Shown here one piece after another: positions 8,723 through 17,843 of a DNA stretch of 36,585 bases. Source of the DNA: Oscillochloris sp. (GTDB lineage: Bacteria; Chloroflexota; Chloroflexia; Chloroflexales; Chloroflexaceae); NCBI GenBank assembly GCA_012032775.1, contig JAAUQO010000037.1:1-36585 (forward strand), in the 5' to 3' direction. The notes beneath the pieces were generated by a model, which was not told where the DNA came from, did not search any database, and was given only the letters and a program-made list of their open reading frames with translations. Position 1 is the first letter of the stretch; each line of letters begins with the position of its first letter. A program made the translations under genes and the position numbers.

Positions 8723-8847
8723 GGAACCTACTAACGCAACGCGAGCGCGATCACTTGAAACCCTCCACAGGAATACCAGGATTGTTCCGCAACAGATACA
8801 GAATCGCCGTCAGTCTTGCGACCGATTGTTGGTGCGCCGGCAGCGGA

Positions 8848-9210
8848 TCACGGCGGCAGCAGTCGCGTGACTACTAGTTGCACCTCGCGCGCGCGAAACG
8901 GCTTTACGATAAAGGCATCGATACCGCTGATCTGGGCGGCAATTGTCGGGTTGGCGGTGATCATAACGATCGGTACACTTGTGCTGCGGGTGCGCAGCGC
9001 TTGCACCAGGGCTGCGCCGTTCAGCCGGGGCATATCGTAGTTCGTCAGCACCAGATCGGCCGGGTCGTGGTCGAAGGCGCGCAAGGCATCAAGTCCGTCG
9101 TTGGCGAGGCTCAAATGCACGGCGGGATAAGTACGCGCCATAATACGGGCCAGCAGTGAGCGAATCGGGTCTTCGTCGTCGGCGATCAGGACATGGGGAA
9201 ACGGACGCAT
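8848..9210 (-). CDS. Stand-alone receiver domain with Asn in place of the phosphoacceptor Asp
   Basis: 120 residues from ATG 9210 (GAGGTG upstream); the longer frame from 9279 adds non-homologous residues. The CheY fold is complete: acidic pair D11-D12, switch Thr85 in VMITAN, Lys103 in IVKPF. The phosphorylation position reads LVLTNYDMP, so residue 57 is Asn where related receivers have TDYNMP. The Asp is displaced two positions to D59. No output domain follows. Phosphorylation by a kinase is therefore doubtful, and the protein may be a phosphorylation-independent (pseudo-receiver) adaptor. The codon AAC is read directly in the sequence. The nearest kinase gene is 4.5 kb away. Alternatively D59 might be used, though the geometry would be unusual. 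Confidence 0.8.
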   Translation of the reverse strand: MRPFPHVLIADDEDPIRSLLARIMARTYPAVHLSLANDGLDALRAFDHDPADLVLTNYDMPRLNGAALVQALRTRSTSVPIVMITANPTIAAQISGIDAFIVKPFRAREVQLVVTRLLPP

Positions 9211-9450
9211 CGCACACCTCGATGATGATGGTGAGTGAGTAGTGGCATGCAAGACCGGCGATGCAGGTAGTACCCGCACTACGCCGGGAACGGCAGTCTA
9301 CGATCACAGACGCACGGGTGCGTTACCAATGCGCAAAAGCAACTCATGCTGGCATGGAAGCGCCGCATCTGCCATAATGGGTTATGCGATACACCGATGC
9401 ACGTCGCCGCGCCTGACAGCGCTCCGTACGTTTCTTGTTGAGGGATTATC

Positions 9451-9963
9451 ATGGACAACCCAACCCTGGCGCCAATTCTCGATGAACTGGATACACATCA
9501 ATGCTGGGTGAAGCCGCTCGGATGGGCGAAACATCCAATCGCGCCCGATGCGGATTTCGGCGGCGCGGTGATTCGCCTTGATTTTGCGCGGCCCTCCAAA
9601 CGCCTCGCAATGGACGACTTCTTGATCGTTTATGCGGTCGGACATCGCCAATTGTGCTTTATTGGGCGTTGCAACACACCAGTTCGCACCGCCAGTGAGG
9701 CCGAGATTGCCGGGAACCCCGAGTTGCAGCGCTGGCGGTACTGGGTCAAGGCGATTAACAAAACCCCAACCCTGGGGCGGGCCTGGGCGCAACACGATAT
9801 CAAGCTGTTTGATCTGGTTGAGCCGCACAATACGCAGTACCCGGCGAATGCCTTCAGCGTCGGCAGCTTAAACTATGGCAGCGATCTACTGCGGGTGCCG
9901 GCGAGCTTTGTGCGGATGGTGGTCGATCAGGTGTTACAACACTCACCCGACAACCAGCGCTAG
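9451..9963 (+). CDS. Hypothetical protein, possibly PUA/EVE-like fold
   Basis: 170 residues from ATG 9451, with GAGGG six bases upstream. Soluble, with no signal peptide or membrane segment. The central part (DDFLIVYAVGHRQLCFIGRC, then ELQRWRYWVKAINKT) has the strand order and the aromatic/basic patch seen in EVE and related PUA-like domains that bind modified bases. Overall similarity is weak and I cannot name a family. The C-terminus (GSDLLRVPASFVRMVVDQVLQH) is helical. It is convergent with the DUF59 gene, and two hairpins lie between the stops. Function unknown. The EVE-like idea is a fold guess only. Confidence 0.6.
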   Translation: MDNPTLAPILDELDTHQCWVKPLGWAKHPIAPDADFGGAVIRLDFARPSKRLAMDDFLIVYAVGHRQLCFIGRCNTPVRTASEAEIAGNPELQRWRYWVKAINKTPTLGRAWAQHDIKLFDLVEPHNTQYPANAFSVGSLNYGSDLLRVPASFVRMVVDQVLQHSPDNQR

Positions 9964-10056
9964 CTGAAGCCGGGTACACAATAAGCCACATGCAACCTCC
10001 GCGCGCCGGCCGCTCCAGCAACCACGCAACGAAGAGAAAGAATGTCCGCCATGCAC

Positions 10057-10103
10057 AACCACCCGTGCCGAGCCAATCGCGTTATGGCTCTCCACGGGTG
10101 GTT
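10057..10103 (+). terminator. Inverted repeat after the PUA/EVE-like gene
   Basis: Eleven-base perfect arms AACCACCCGTG (10057-10067) and CACGGGTGGTT (10093-10103) enclose an inner stem GAGCC/GGCTC. It lies 93 bases after the plus-strand stop and 73 bases before the end of the convergent DUF59 gene. There is no U-run, so it may be a bidirectional or factor-assisted terminator or a palindromic intergenic repeat. Confidence 0.5.
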
Positions 10104-10158
10104 CGCAATGACTCACAACAACGTCGTGCGAAATCTGATGAACTCTGCGCAATTACTG

Positions 10159-10176
10159 AAACCTGACAACAGGTTT
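10159..10176 (-). terminator. Short hairpin at the DUF59 stop codon
   Basis: AAACCTG-ACAA-CAGGTTT forms a 7-base-pair stem that starts inside the stop codon of the minus-strand DUF59 gene. Together with the larger inverted repeat at 10057-10103 it separates the convergent genes. Weak as an intrinsic terminator because no T-run follows on either strand. Confidence 0.35.
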
Positions 10177-10493
10177 TAGAAGAAGCCGAGTTCTTCGCGG
10201 GCATCCTCGCTCATCATCGACGGATTCCAGAATGGTGTCCAGACCAGATTGATCTTGATGTCCTCAAGATCCTGGTACACCGTTTTCAGTTGCTCGATTT
10301 CGCTGCGGGCCTGGTTAATGATCTGTGGCCCGGCCGGGCAAGCCGGTGTGGTCAACGTCATATCAACATCAACAACCCGCCCGTCGCTCAGTACGTCAAC
10401 GCGATAGATCAGCCCAAGATTAACAATGTCCATCCCGATTTCCGGGTCGATCACGTTCTTCAATGCCGCGCGCACCATATCTTCAGTGATCAT
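10176..10493 (-). CDS. DUF59/MIP18-family iron-sulfur cluster assembly factor
   Basis: 105 residues, full length for the family. The N-terminal motif DPEIGMDIVNLGLIY and the loop TLTTPACPAG, with conserved C52, are diagnostic of MIP18/PaaD/SufT-like proteins, which help mature Fe-S proteins in the cytoplasm. The C-terminus (WTPFWNPSMMSEDAREELGF) matches the usual W-x-P-x-W segment. Start ATG 10493 has AAGGAAGAG upstream. It stands alone, with no suf or paa genes beside it, so a general carrier/targeting role is more likely than phenylacetate degradation. Endonuclease III, an Fe-S protein, is encoded 2 kb away but not in the same unit. Confidence 0.87.
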   Translation of the reverse strand: MITEDMVRAALKNVIDPEIGMDIVNLGLIYRVDVLSDGRVVDVDMTLTTPACPAGPQIINQARSEIEQLKTVYQDLEDIKINLVWTPFWNPSMMSEDAREELGFF

Positions 10494-10738
10494 AGCTCAT
10501 CTCTTCCTTAACGATCGAAACCCCGCACCCATGATACCATACCTGCGGTTTGAAGGACGAGCCGTAAATGCTTGTCAATCAGCTTATGCGTATCCCGCCA
10601 CTGTTGTCGGTACACTGTCGCTGCACATGTTGTCTTACCGTACAGCAGGATTTTCCGGCTCAGCGAGCGTGGCTCTGGGTGCTATGGTAGGGCAAGCAAT
10701 GGTGGTGATCGAACAACAGACGATGGAATGTATGTTTT

Positions 10739-12376
10739 ATGCTCGATCTACTTGCCGGTAGTCCGCTGCTTCTGCTCTTTGTCGTCTCTGCAATCGGCTA
10801 TCTCATTGGTCGTATCCGGATTGGCGGTGTCAGTCTCGGCGTTGCTGCCGTGTTGTTTGTCGGCCTGGCCTTCGGCGCCCTCGACGAGCGCCTGAAATTG
10901 CCCGAAATCCTGTATCTGTTCGGCCTTGTGTTGTTCGTCTACACCATCGGGTTAAGTAGCGGGCCGGGCTTTTTCGCATCCCTGCGCCGTAAAGGCGTCC
11001 GCGACAACCTGCTCGTGCTCGGTGTGATCCTGCTCGCGACAGCCAGCACCGTCGCCGCCTCGTTTGTGCTCAGTCTGCCGGCAACTATCACCGCCGGGCT
11101 GTTCGCCGGCAGCCTCACCAATACACCGGCCCTCGCGGCCGTGCTTGAACAGCTGAAAGGTACCACCGACGGCGTCAATGAGGCCTTGCTGGCCGAGCCG
11201 GTGGTCGGGTATTCGATCGCCTATCCAATGGGCGTACTCGGCATGATCCTCGCCATCTATACCCTGCAACGGCTCTGGAAGGTTGATTATGCGGCCGAAG
11301 CCGCGCAATTGCGTGAGCTTGGCGGCGGCGGCGAGCAGTTGCTTAATCAGACGGTACGCATCACAAATGCGGAGTTTGCCGGGCATACGATCGCCGAGAT
11401 TACCGCCGAACGCGGTTGGGATGTGGTGTTCGGGCGGCTTTCGCACGATGGCCAGTTGATGCCGGCCTTCGGCTCGGCCCGACTTGCGATCGGTGATCTG
11501 ATCAGCGTAATCGGTGTTCCCGATGAGGTACAGCGCGTGGCGGCCGTGGTCGGTCGGCCGGTCGATGAATCACTCGACCGCGACCGCAAAACGCTCGACT
11601 TTCGCCGGATCTTTGTGTCCAGTTCGCAGGTTGCCGGTAAACGTCTGCGCGACCTCAATCTGCCCGAAACCTACGGCGCAATTGTCACACGTATCCGGCG
11701 CGGCGATCATGATCTTTTGCCCCATGCCGATACGGTGTTGGAACTCGGCGATCGGGTGCGCGTCGTCACCCGGCGCGAAAATATGGAGTCGCTGAACAAG
11801 CTCTTCGGCGATTCGTATCGCCAACTCTCCGAGATCGATGTTGTCTCGCTGGGTCTAGGTATTGCGCTCGGACTGTTGCTCGGCACGATTCCGATCCCCT
11901 TGCCGGGCGGTTCTACCTTCTCGCTCGGTATCGCCGGCGGTCCGCTGATCGCCGCGCTGTTTCTTGGCTGGCGCGAACGCACCGGCCCGATCATCTGGAG
12001 CCTGCCCTACAGCGCCAATCTGACCCTGCGCCAGGTTGGGCTTACATTGTTCCTGGCCGGGGTCGGCACCCGTTCCGGCTTTAGTTTCGTGAACACCCTG
12101 GCGCAAGGCGGTGGGTTCGCGATCTTTATCGCCGGCGCCTTGATCACCTGTATCTCCGCCGTGGTGATGCTGAGTATCGGCTATAAACTGCTGCGCATCC
12201 CGATGAGTCTGCTGATCGGCATGCTCGCCGGCATGCAAACTCAACCGGCGCTGCTTGGCTTCGCCATCGAGCAGACCCGCAGCGATCTACCGAATGTCGG
12301 CTACACTACGGTCTATCCGCTCGCGACGATCGCCAAGATTATTTGCGCCCAACTTCTGCTGACACTCCTTGTATGA
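10739..12376 (+). CDS. AspT/YidE-type transporter with two RCK_C domains
   Basis: 545 residues. Two homologous membrane halves of about 5-6 helices each (residues 1-180 and 375-545) flank a soluble centre with two TrkA_C/RCK_C domains. The second of these contains LELGDRVRVVTRRENMESLNKLFG. GLFAGSLTNTPALAAVLE in the first half and GMLAGMQTQPALLGFA in the second are the paired signature of the aspartate-alanine exchanger (AAE/YidE duplication) family. It acts in the cytoplasmic membrane; the substrate is probably a small carboxylate or amino acid but cannot be read. ATG 10739 has only a weak upstream GGAA. The 245 bases before it hold no convincing promoter. It is monocistronic and ends at a strong hairpin shared with endonuclease III. 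Confidence 0.85.
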   Translation: MLDLLAGSPLLLLFVVSAIGYLIGRIRIGGVSLGVAAVLFVGLAFGALDERLKLPEILYLFGLVLFVYTIGLSSGPGFFASLRRKGVRDNLLVLGVILLATASTVAASFVLSLPATITAGLFAGSLTNTPALAAVLEQLKGTTDGVNEALLAEPVVGYSIAYPMGVLGMILAIYTLQRLWKVDYAAEAAQLRELGGGGEQLLNQTVRITNAEFAGHTIAEITAERGWDVVFGRLSHDGQLMPAFGSARLAIGDLISVIGVPDEVQRVAAVVGRPVDESLDRDRKTLDFRRIFVSSSQVAGKRLRDLNLPETYGAIVTRIRRGDHDLLPHADTVLELGDRVRVVTRRENMESLNKLFGDSYRQLSEIDVVSLGLGIALGLLLGTIPIPLPGGSTFSLGIAGGPLIAALFLGWRERTGPIIWSLPYSANLTLRQVGLTLFLAGVGTRSGFSFVNTLAQGGGFAIFIAGALITCISAVVMLSIGYKLLRIPMSLLIGMLAGMQTQPALLGFAIEQTRSDLPNVGYTTVYPLATIAKIICAQLLLTLLV

Positions 12377-12393
12377 GTGTAGCGTGTTGGCGG

Positions 12394-12426
12394 TGGAGTT
12401 TTACGCACGGAACGGGTAAAACTCCA
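12394..12426. terminator. Bidirectional terminator between transporter and endonuclease III
   Basis: Eleven-base arms TGGAGTTTTAC (12394-12404) and GTAAAACTCCA (12416-12426) with a GC-rich loop. It lies 17 bases after the plus-strand stop and 2 bases before the minus-strand stop. The A/T run is inside the stem, so both transcripts end in a U-containing hairpin. Confidence 0.65.
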
Positions 12427-12428
12427 TC

Positions 12429-13109
12429 TCATCGGCTCCGCGTCACACCCACGCGCACACAGGCATCGGCAACCGGACATGTGCTGCAACGCGGCGAGGT
12501 CGGGCGGCAAATATTCTGCCCCAATGTGACCAGCAAGCCGTTGATCGCGATCCAGTGCTGTTGCGGCAAGATCTCGCGCAAGGTCAATTCCGTCTCGTCG
12601 GGGGTGCGGGTGGCGACATAGCCCCAGCGGTTGCAGATCCGATGCACATGGATATCGACACAGATCCCCGGCAGCCCGAAGCCCATCGTCAGCACCAGAT
12701 TGGCGGTTTTGCGGCCAACCCCCGGTAATGCCAGCAGTGCGTCGAGGTCGTTCGGTACGGCGCCGGCGTATCTGTCGATCAGGGTGCGACAGATCGCGAT
12801 AATCGAGCGGGCTTTGTTGCGGTAGAAGCCCACCGGGTAGATCAACGCGGCGATCTGTTCCTCGCCCAGGGCCAGCATCGCCTCCGGCGTGTCGGCGACC
12901 GCGAATACACGCGGCGCAACCACGGCCGTAAGCGTGTCTTTGGTGCGTAAGCTGAGCAATGTCGCGATCAGGATGCGAAACGGCGTCTGCCGTTCGCCGC
13001 CCATCTGATCGATCAAGGGCTGCGGATAGTGCGGCATCGTCGCCGTCAGTTGCTGCAACACCGCGTCGATGGGAAAATCCGGCCGGGCAACGCCTGCGGC
13101 AGGTGACAT
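12429..13109 (-). CDS. nth: Endonuclease III (bifunctional DNA glycosylase/AP lyase)
   Basis: 226 residues from ATG 13109, with GGAGGAG upstream; the longer frame from 13154 would include that ribosome site and is rejected. The helix-hairpin-helix LPGVGRKTANLVL carries the catalytic Lys134, and the catalytic Asp is D152 in VDIHVHR. The C-terminal [4Fe-4S] loop is intact: C201, C208, C211, C217 (C-x6-C-x2-C-x5-C). It removes oxidised pyrimidines and cleaves the abasic site in base-excision repair. It is divergent from the response-regulator gene at 13261, with about 150 bases between the starts for both promoters. All key residues are present. Confidence 0.93.
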   Translation of the reverse strand: MSPAAGVARPDFPIDAVLQQLTATMPHYPQPLIDQMGGERQTPFRILIATLLSLRTKDTLTAVVAPRVFAVADTPEAMLALGEEQIAALIYPVGFYRNKARSIIAICRTLIDRYAGAVPNDLDALLALPGVGRKTANLVLTMGFGLPGICVDIHVHRICNRWGYVATRTPDETELTLREILPQQHWIAINGLLVTLGQNICRPTSPRCSTCPVADACVRVGVTRSR

Positions 13110-13260
13110 AGATCGCTCTCCTCCAAGATGACAGCGGTTGAATGAGCTTGTCATCGATCGTTCAATCGTGCATACGATACTGGTACCGGAACCATGCTAT
13201 AGTTGCGATACTACCACAGCCGGTCGTTCCAGGATTTATACGACGGTGAGGAGTTCTGTG

Positions 13261-13635
13261 ATGACGAAGATTCTGCTGGTCGAAGATAATGAGATGAACC
13301 GCGACATGCTTTCGCGGCGCCTGCAACGTAAAGGCTACGAGGTTTCCATCGCCATCGACGGCGCCCAGGGTGTTGCGAAGGCACAGGTGGAACAGCCGGA
13401 TTTGATCCTCATGGATATGAGCCTGCCGGTACTCGATGGTTGGGAGGCCACGCGCCAGATCCGCACCATTCCCACGATCGCGGCGGTGCCGGTGATCGCC
13501 CTTACGGCCCACGCTATGGCCGGCGATCAGGAGAAATGCTTCGCCGCCGGTTGCGACGATTACGATACCAAGCCGGTCGATCTGCCGCGGTTGCTCAGCA
13601 AGATCGAAACGCTCCTCACTCGCACTGCCGGCTAA
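13261..13635 (+). CDS. Single-domain response regulator (CheY-like)
   Basis: 124 residues from ATG 13261, with GAGGAG eight bases upstream. An upstream in-frame start at 13138 would add a non-homologous tail and overlap the nth promoter region. The receiver is complete: acidic E8-D9, phosphoacceptor D52 in LILMDMSLP, T82 in IALTAH and K104 in DTKPVD. There is no output domain. It lies 58 bases before a hybrid histidine kinase on the same strand, so the two probably form one phosphorelay unit. The sequence KILLVEDNEMNRDMLSRRL is typical of receivers that work with hybrid kinases. Confidence 0.9.
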   Translation: MTKILLVEDNEMNRDMLSRRLQRKGYEVSIAIDGAQGVAKAQVEQPDLILMDMSLPVLDGWEATRQIRTIPTIAAVPVIALTAHAMAGDQEKCFAAGCDDYDTKPVDLPRLLSKIETLLTRTAG

Positions 13636-13693
13636 AGCGAAATTGTGGTTTGCCCGCCGGGCGAATAGTTCAGATGAGCTATCGGAGTAGCGC

Positions 13694-16463
13694 ATGCGTA
13701 CCGTCACCGTGACTCGTCACATCAACCGGCTGCGTTACACGCATAAATTCGTCCTTGTTGCCGCCCTCTTTGCGTTACCGCTCCTTGTTGCGCTGGCCTT
13801 TCTTGTTCAGGAACAGAATGTGCGTATTAATGCCGCCGCGCGCGAGATCGCCGGCGCCGAGTACCTTGATGCCCTGAGCGAGGTTTATGCGCCACTCTTA
13901 CTACATCGTCATCTGGCGTTGCGCGGCTCGGCGGTCGGCGTGCCGGTTGAGGGCGAGATGGCCGGGATCGCGGCTGAAGTCGATGCGGCGTTGGATCGCA
14001 TGGCCGCGATCGATTCCCGCCACGGCGCAACTTTGGGTGTAGCCGGGCAATTCGCAGGTTTGCAGGCTGATTGGATCATATTGCGCGATCGGCGAATCAC
14101 CGGCGATCTGGCCGGCGATTATGCCGACTACCAGCGCTTCGTGGCTCGCATTCAGGCTCTTTTCACCGCCGTCGGCGACAATTCCAATCTCATCCTCGAC
14201 CCGGATCTCAATAGTTATTATGTGATGGATACGGTGGTGTTGCGGCTGCCCGAAGCCCAGGCGCGCATTGCCCAGGCGATGTTGCTGAATGAAGATCTGG
14301 TGCCGCGCGCGGAATTGCTCACCGACCGCCGCACCGAGTTGATTATGACCCTGAGTCTGTTGCGCAGCAACGCCGCGTCGCTCAACCGCAACCTCGCCAC
14401 CGCATTTGCCAACGACGACGGTGATCTGCGCGGCGAATTGCTTGCGCCGCTGCTCGATTATCGGTATGCCGCGAATCAGATGCTCAGCCAATTCCAGGCC
14501 GCCGCCGAAGGTGATAATCGCTTGATCGGTACCCGCGCCCTGGTTGATCGTGGTCGCGCCACCTTACTCGTGGCCGGCGAGTTGCAGCAGCGCGCCGCTC
14601 CCGCCTTGATCGATCTGCTCCAACTGCGGATCGATGACCTGGTGCGTCGCCAGACCGGGACGCTTGTCTTTTCGCTCCTGGTGTTGGCGCTGGCCTGTGT
14701 GATCGGTCTGCGCCTGATGCACGCGATCAGCCGCCCGCTGGACGAACTGCTCCTGGCTACTGGTAAACTCGCCGCCGGTGATATGGAAGCCCGGGTCGTG
14801 ATCCGCGGCGAGAGTGAAGTCGCGCGGCTTGGGCAGGCCTTTAATCGCATGGCCGATGAACTGGCGCAAGCCCACGATACCCTTGAGCAGCGGGTTGCGG
14901 AACGTACCCAGGCCCTGGCTCTGGCCACCGAAGAGGCCCAGGCTGCCCGGATCCAGGCCGAAGATGCCACCCGCGCCAAGAGTGCGTTTCTGGCCAATAT
15001 GAGCCATGAATTGCGCACGCCGCTGAATGCGATTATCGGCTACAGCGAAATGCTCCACGAAGAAGCTGACGATCTTGGCTACGACGATTTTACGCCTGAT
15101 CTGGCCAAGATCCGTACCGCCGGCAAGCATTTGTTGGCCCTGATCAACGACATCCTCGATCTATCCAAGATCGAGGCCGGTCGTATGGAAGTGCATCTTG
15201 AGACTTTCGGGATCGGTGACATGGTTCGTGAGGCGCTGATGAGTGTGACGCCGCTGATCGAACGGAATGGCAACCGGCTTGAGCTACGGATCGATGCCGA
15301 CCATCCGATCTACGCCGATCAGATGAAGTTGCGTCAGGTGGTGCTGAATCTGCTGTCGAATGCCGCAAAATTCACCTCCGACGGCACCATCACCCTGAAC
15401 GTGGACGCACCAATCTACGACGAGCGTGAGTATCTGCGCATCCAGGTTCGCGACACCGGGATTGGGATGGGCCCTGAGGAGTTGAAGAAGCTATTCCGCG
15501 AATTCTCGCAGGGCGACGCTTCAACCACGCGCCGTTACGGCGGCACCGGCCTGGGGTTGGCCCTGAGCCGGCGCTTCTGCCAGATGATGGCCGGCGATAT
15601 TACTGTATCAAGTACGCCCGGCGCCGGTTCGTTATTCACCGTGCTGTTGCCCTGGCAGATCGCCGCCGAATCGCTTGCGGAGCCCGAGATGCCGGCCGGT
15701 ATAGCGATGCATGGCGCAACCGTGCTGGTTGTCGATGACGACCGGGCGGTGATGATCTGTTGCGCCGTACCTTGGAGCGCGAGGGTGTGCGGGTGCTGAG
15801 CGCAACCACCGGCGAGCAAGGGTTGAGCCTGGCGCGCGAACATCACCCCGATCTGATCACCCTTGATGTGTTGTTGGGCGGTGTTGATGGCTGGGATGTG
15901 TTGGTCGAGCTGAAGGCCGATCCGCAACTGGCGCCGGTTCCTGTACTGATGCTGACGATCATGGATGATCGGAGCACCGGTTTTGCGTTGGGTGCCGCCG
16001 ATTATCTGACCAAGCCGGTCGATCGGCGCCGTCTGGTGCAACTGGTTGGGCGCTATGCGGTGCGCAGCACCGATACCGACCGTTCAATTCTGGTGATCGA
16101 GGATGATGCGAGCACCCGTGAGATGATGATGCGCACGGTGGAGCAGGCCGGCTGGGATGTGATCGGCGCCTCACACGGCCACGAAGGACTGGCCCAGGTT
16201 GCCGCTCAGCGGCCGGCGTTGATCCTGCTCGACTTAATGATGCCGGAGATGGATGGATTCACGTTTCTGGAACAACTGCGCGCCAACCGTTCCTGGGCCG
16301 ATATTCCGGTTGTGGTTGTAACGGCGATGGATCTTAGTAGCGCGATCGCGAGCGGTTAAGCCAATCGGTGCAGCGTGTGTTGCAAAAAGGCTCATACGAA
16401 CGCGATACCCTGCTGAACGAGGTTCGTACCCTGGTGAACAGTTACCTGCAACCGGCCATGTAG
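13694..16463 (+). pseudogene. Hybrid sensor histidine kinase with two receivers, broken by two frameshifts
   Basis: Read as one gene with two +1 corrections it gives 923 residues. It has TM1 at about 19-38, an external helical sensor domain to about 325 (with LDPDLNSYYVMDTVV), TM2 at 326-348, then HAMP and a coiled coil. HisKA follows with H438 ([11 protein letters not shown]), then HATPase_c (NLLSNAAKF, DTGIGMG, GGTGLGLALS) and receivers REC1 (LITLDVLLGG) and REC2 (LILLDLMMPEMDGF). As given, frame 1 ends at 15799 inside REC1. The second frame (15751-16359) covers most of REC1 and REC2, and the true C-terminus (DRERLSQSVQRVL to the TAG at 16461) is in a third frame. Both breaks are repaired by adding one G at about 15751 and 16344. 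Coding quality stays high on both sides of each break, which favours sequence error over decay. It is probably functional in the organism, partnered with the response regulator upstream. Confidence 0.85.
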
Positions 16464-16493
16464 AGGCGCAAGATATTGCGCCTCTACATGGCC
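16454..16493. repeat. Long perfect palindrome over the kinase stop codon
   Basis: Eighteen-base arms GGCCATGTAGAGGCGCAA (16454-16471) and its exact complement (16476-16493) with a GATA loop. The kinase stop codon TAG lies inside the left arm, and the acyl-CoA dehydrogenase stop is 10 bases beyond the right arm. It can act as a bidirectional transcription terminator. The core GTAGAGGCGCAA...TTGCGCCTCTAC also has the look of the dispersed palindromic repeats known from cyanobacteria and some Chloroflexota (recollection, not searched). Confidence 0.7.
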
Positions 16494-16502
16494 CATGCAG
16501 CG

Positions 16503-17843
16503 CTAAATAAACGCCCCGATCCCGGTGATGGCGCGGCCCACAATCAAGGTATTCATCTCGTGGGTGCCTTCATACGAGTACAGCGCTTCGGCATCGGCGA
16601 AATAGCGCGCCACCTCGTGTTCAAGCAGAATGCCGTTCCCGCCCAACAAACCACGCCCGATCGACACTGTTTCGCGCATTTTCTCGCCGCAGAACACTTT
16701 GGCCAGCGACGCACGTTCGTGGCTGATCTTGCCGTCGCGGGCATAGAGTTGGCTCATACGCATACACATTGTCTGCATTGCCGTGACATTGGCGAGCATC
16801 TGAACCAGACCGTTTTGCACCATCTGGAAGGCGGCGATCGGCCGGCCGAACTGAATGCGCTGGTTGGCATAGTCCAGGGTACGCTCATACGCGCCCATTG
16901 CCACACCGGTCATCGCCCAGGCCACCGCAGCCCTGGTAACAGCGAGTTGGCGCGCCACATCGCGGAATGAAGTAACGCCCGGCAGCCGGTTTGCCGCCGG
17001 CACCTTGCAGTTTTCAAGCCGAATATCGGCGTTTTGCACCACCCGCAGCGAAATCTTGCCTTCCAACTTTTCGACATGGTAGCCGGGTGTGCCGCGCTCA
17101 ACCAGGAATGCCGCCACCTTGTGATTGGTCACATCGCGGGCGAAGATCACATTCACGTCGGCGATTGGTGCGTTGCCGCTCCACTTCTTGGCGCCGTTCA
17201 AGATCCACTGGCCATTTTCCTGGCGTGCGGTCGTCTCCATGCCTGCCGCAGTCGCCGATCCGATATTCGGTTCGGTGAGCGCCCACGAGCCAATCAGATC
17301 AAAGCGTTGCATGGCAGGCAGCCACTGCGCTTTTTGCGCGTCGGAGCCGAACATGCTGATTGAACCCATGCAAAGGCCCCAATGGACACCGAAAAACGTG
17401 TAGATCGAGGCATCGACCCGGGCCATCTCCATACAGGCGATGCCGGTGAGCGTTGGACCAAGGGCATCGATCGCATAAGGCTGGCGACCGAATGTCTCGC
17501 CGATCAAGCGACCAAAACTCGGAACGAGTTCATGCGGGAATTCGCCGCGCTCCCAGTACTCAGCGGCCAACGGGCGGACGCGCTGTTCCATGTACGTACG
17601 AATCTGTTGCTGAATCGCCTGTTCTTCGGCACTAAGCGTATCGGCAATATCGTAAAAATCACCGTTAATCGGCGGTACCACCTTGGGCCGGCGCTTACTC
17701 GTAATACTCTTCAGGAGCAGGCCGATCTCCTGCGGACTTACCCCGCCGAGCGACCGGACCATCTCGGGAAGCCATGAGTTCGGCAAGCGAACTTGCTGTA
17801 GCAAACGAGACAGACCGGAGTGACTCTGATTTGTGGGGGCCAT
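16503..17843 (-). CDS. Acyl-CoA dehydrogenase (glutaryl-CoA dehydrogenase / ACX4-like)
   Basis: 446 residues from ATG 17843, with GGAGG six bases upstream; the frame start at 17864 is rejected. The fold order is complete: an N-terminal helical domain, the FAD segment WALTEPNIGSATAAG, the middle strand WILNGAKKWSGNAPIADVNVIFARD, and a C-terminal domain. The catalytic Glu lies in YSYEGTHEMNTLIVGRAITG, and LLGGNGI is also present. The pattern KISLRVVQNADIRLENCKVP, LPGVTSFRDV and QFGRPIAAFQMVQNGLVQML is that of glutaryl-CoA dehydrogenases and plant peroxisomal ACX4. It oxidises an acyl-CoA to the enoyl-CoA using FAD. Chain length and whether it also decarboxylates are not visible. A strong promoter lies about 165 bases upstream, and it is probably transcribed alone. 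Confidence 0.88.
   Translation of the reverse strand: MAPTNQSHSGLSRLLQQVRLPNSWLPEMVRSLGGVSPQEIGLLLKSITSKRRPKVVPPINGDFYDIADTLSAEEQAIQQQIRTYMEQRVRPLAAEYWERGEFPHELVPSFGRLIGETFGRQPYAIDALGPTLTGIACMEMARVDASIYTFFGVHWGLCMGSISMFGSDAQKAQWLPAMQRFDLIGSWALTEPNIGSATAAGMETTARQENGQWILNGAKKWSGNAPIADVNVIFARDVTNHKVAAFLVERGTPGYHVEKLEGKISLRVVQNADIRLENCKVPAANRLPGVTSFRDVARQLAVTRAAVAWAMTGVAMGAYERTLDYANQRIQFGRPIAAFQMVQNGLVQMLANVTAMQTMCMRMSQLYARDGKISHERASLAKVFCGEKMRETVSIGRGLLGGNGILLEHEVARYFADAEALYSYEGTHEMNTLIVGRAITGIGAFI

Noticed and set aside
9310..9323. Palindrome ACGCAC-GG-GTGCGT before the PUA/EVE-like gene
   Set aside because: Short, single copy and not placed against any recognisable promoter, so it may be chance in GC-rich DNA.
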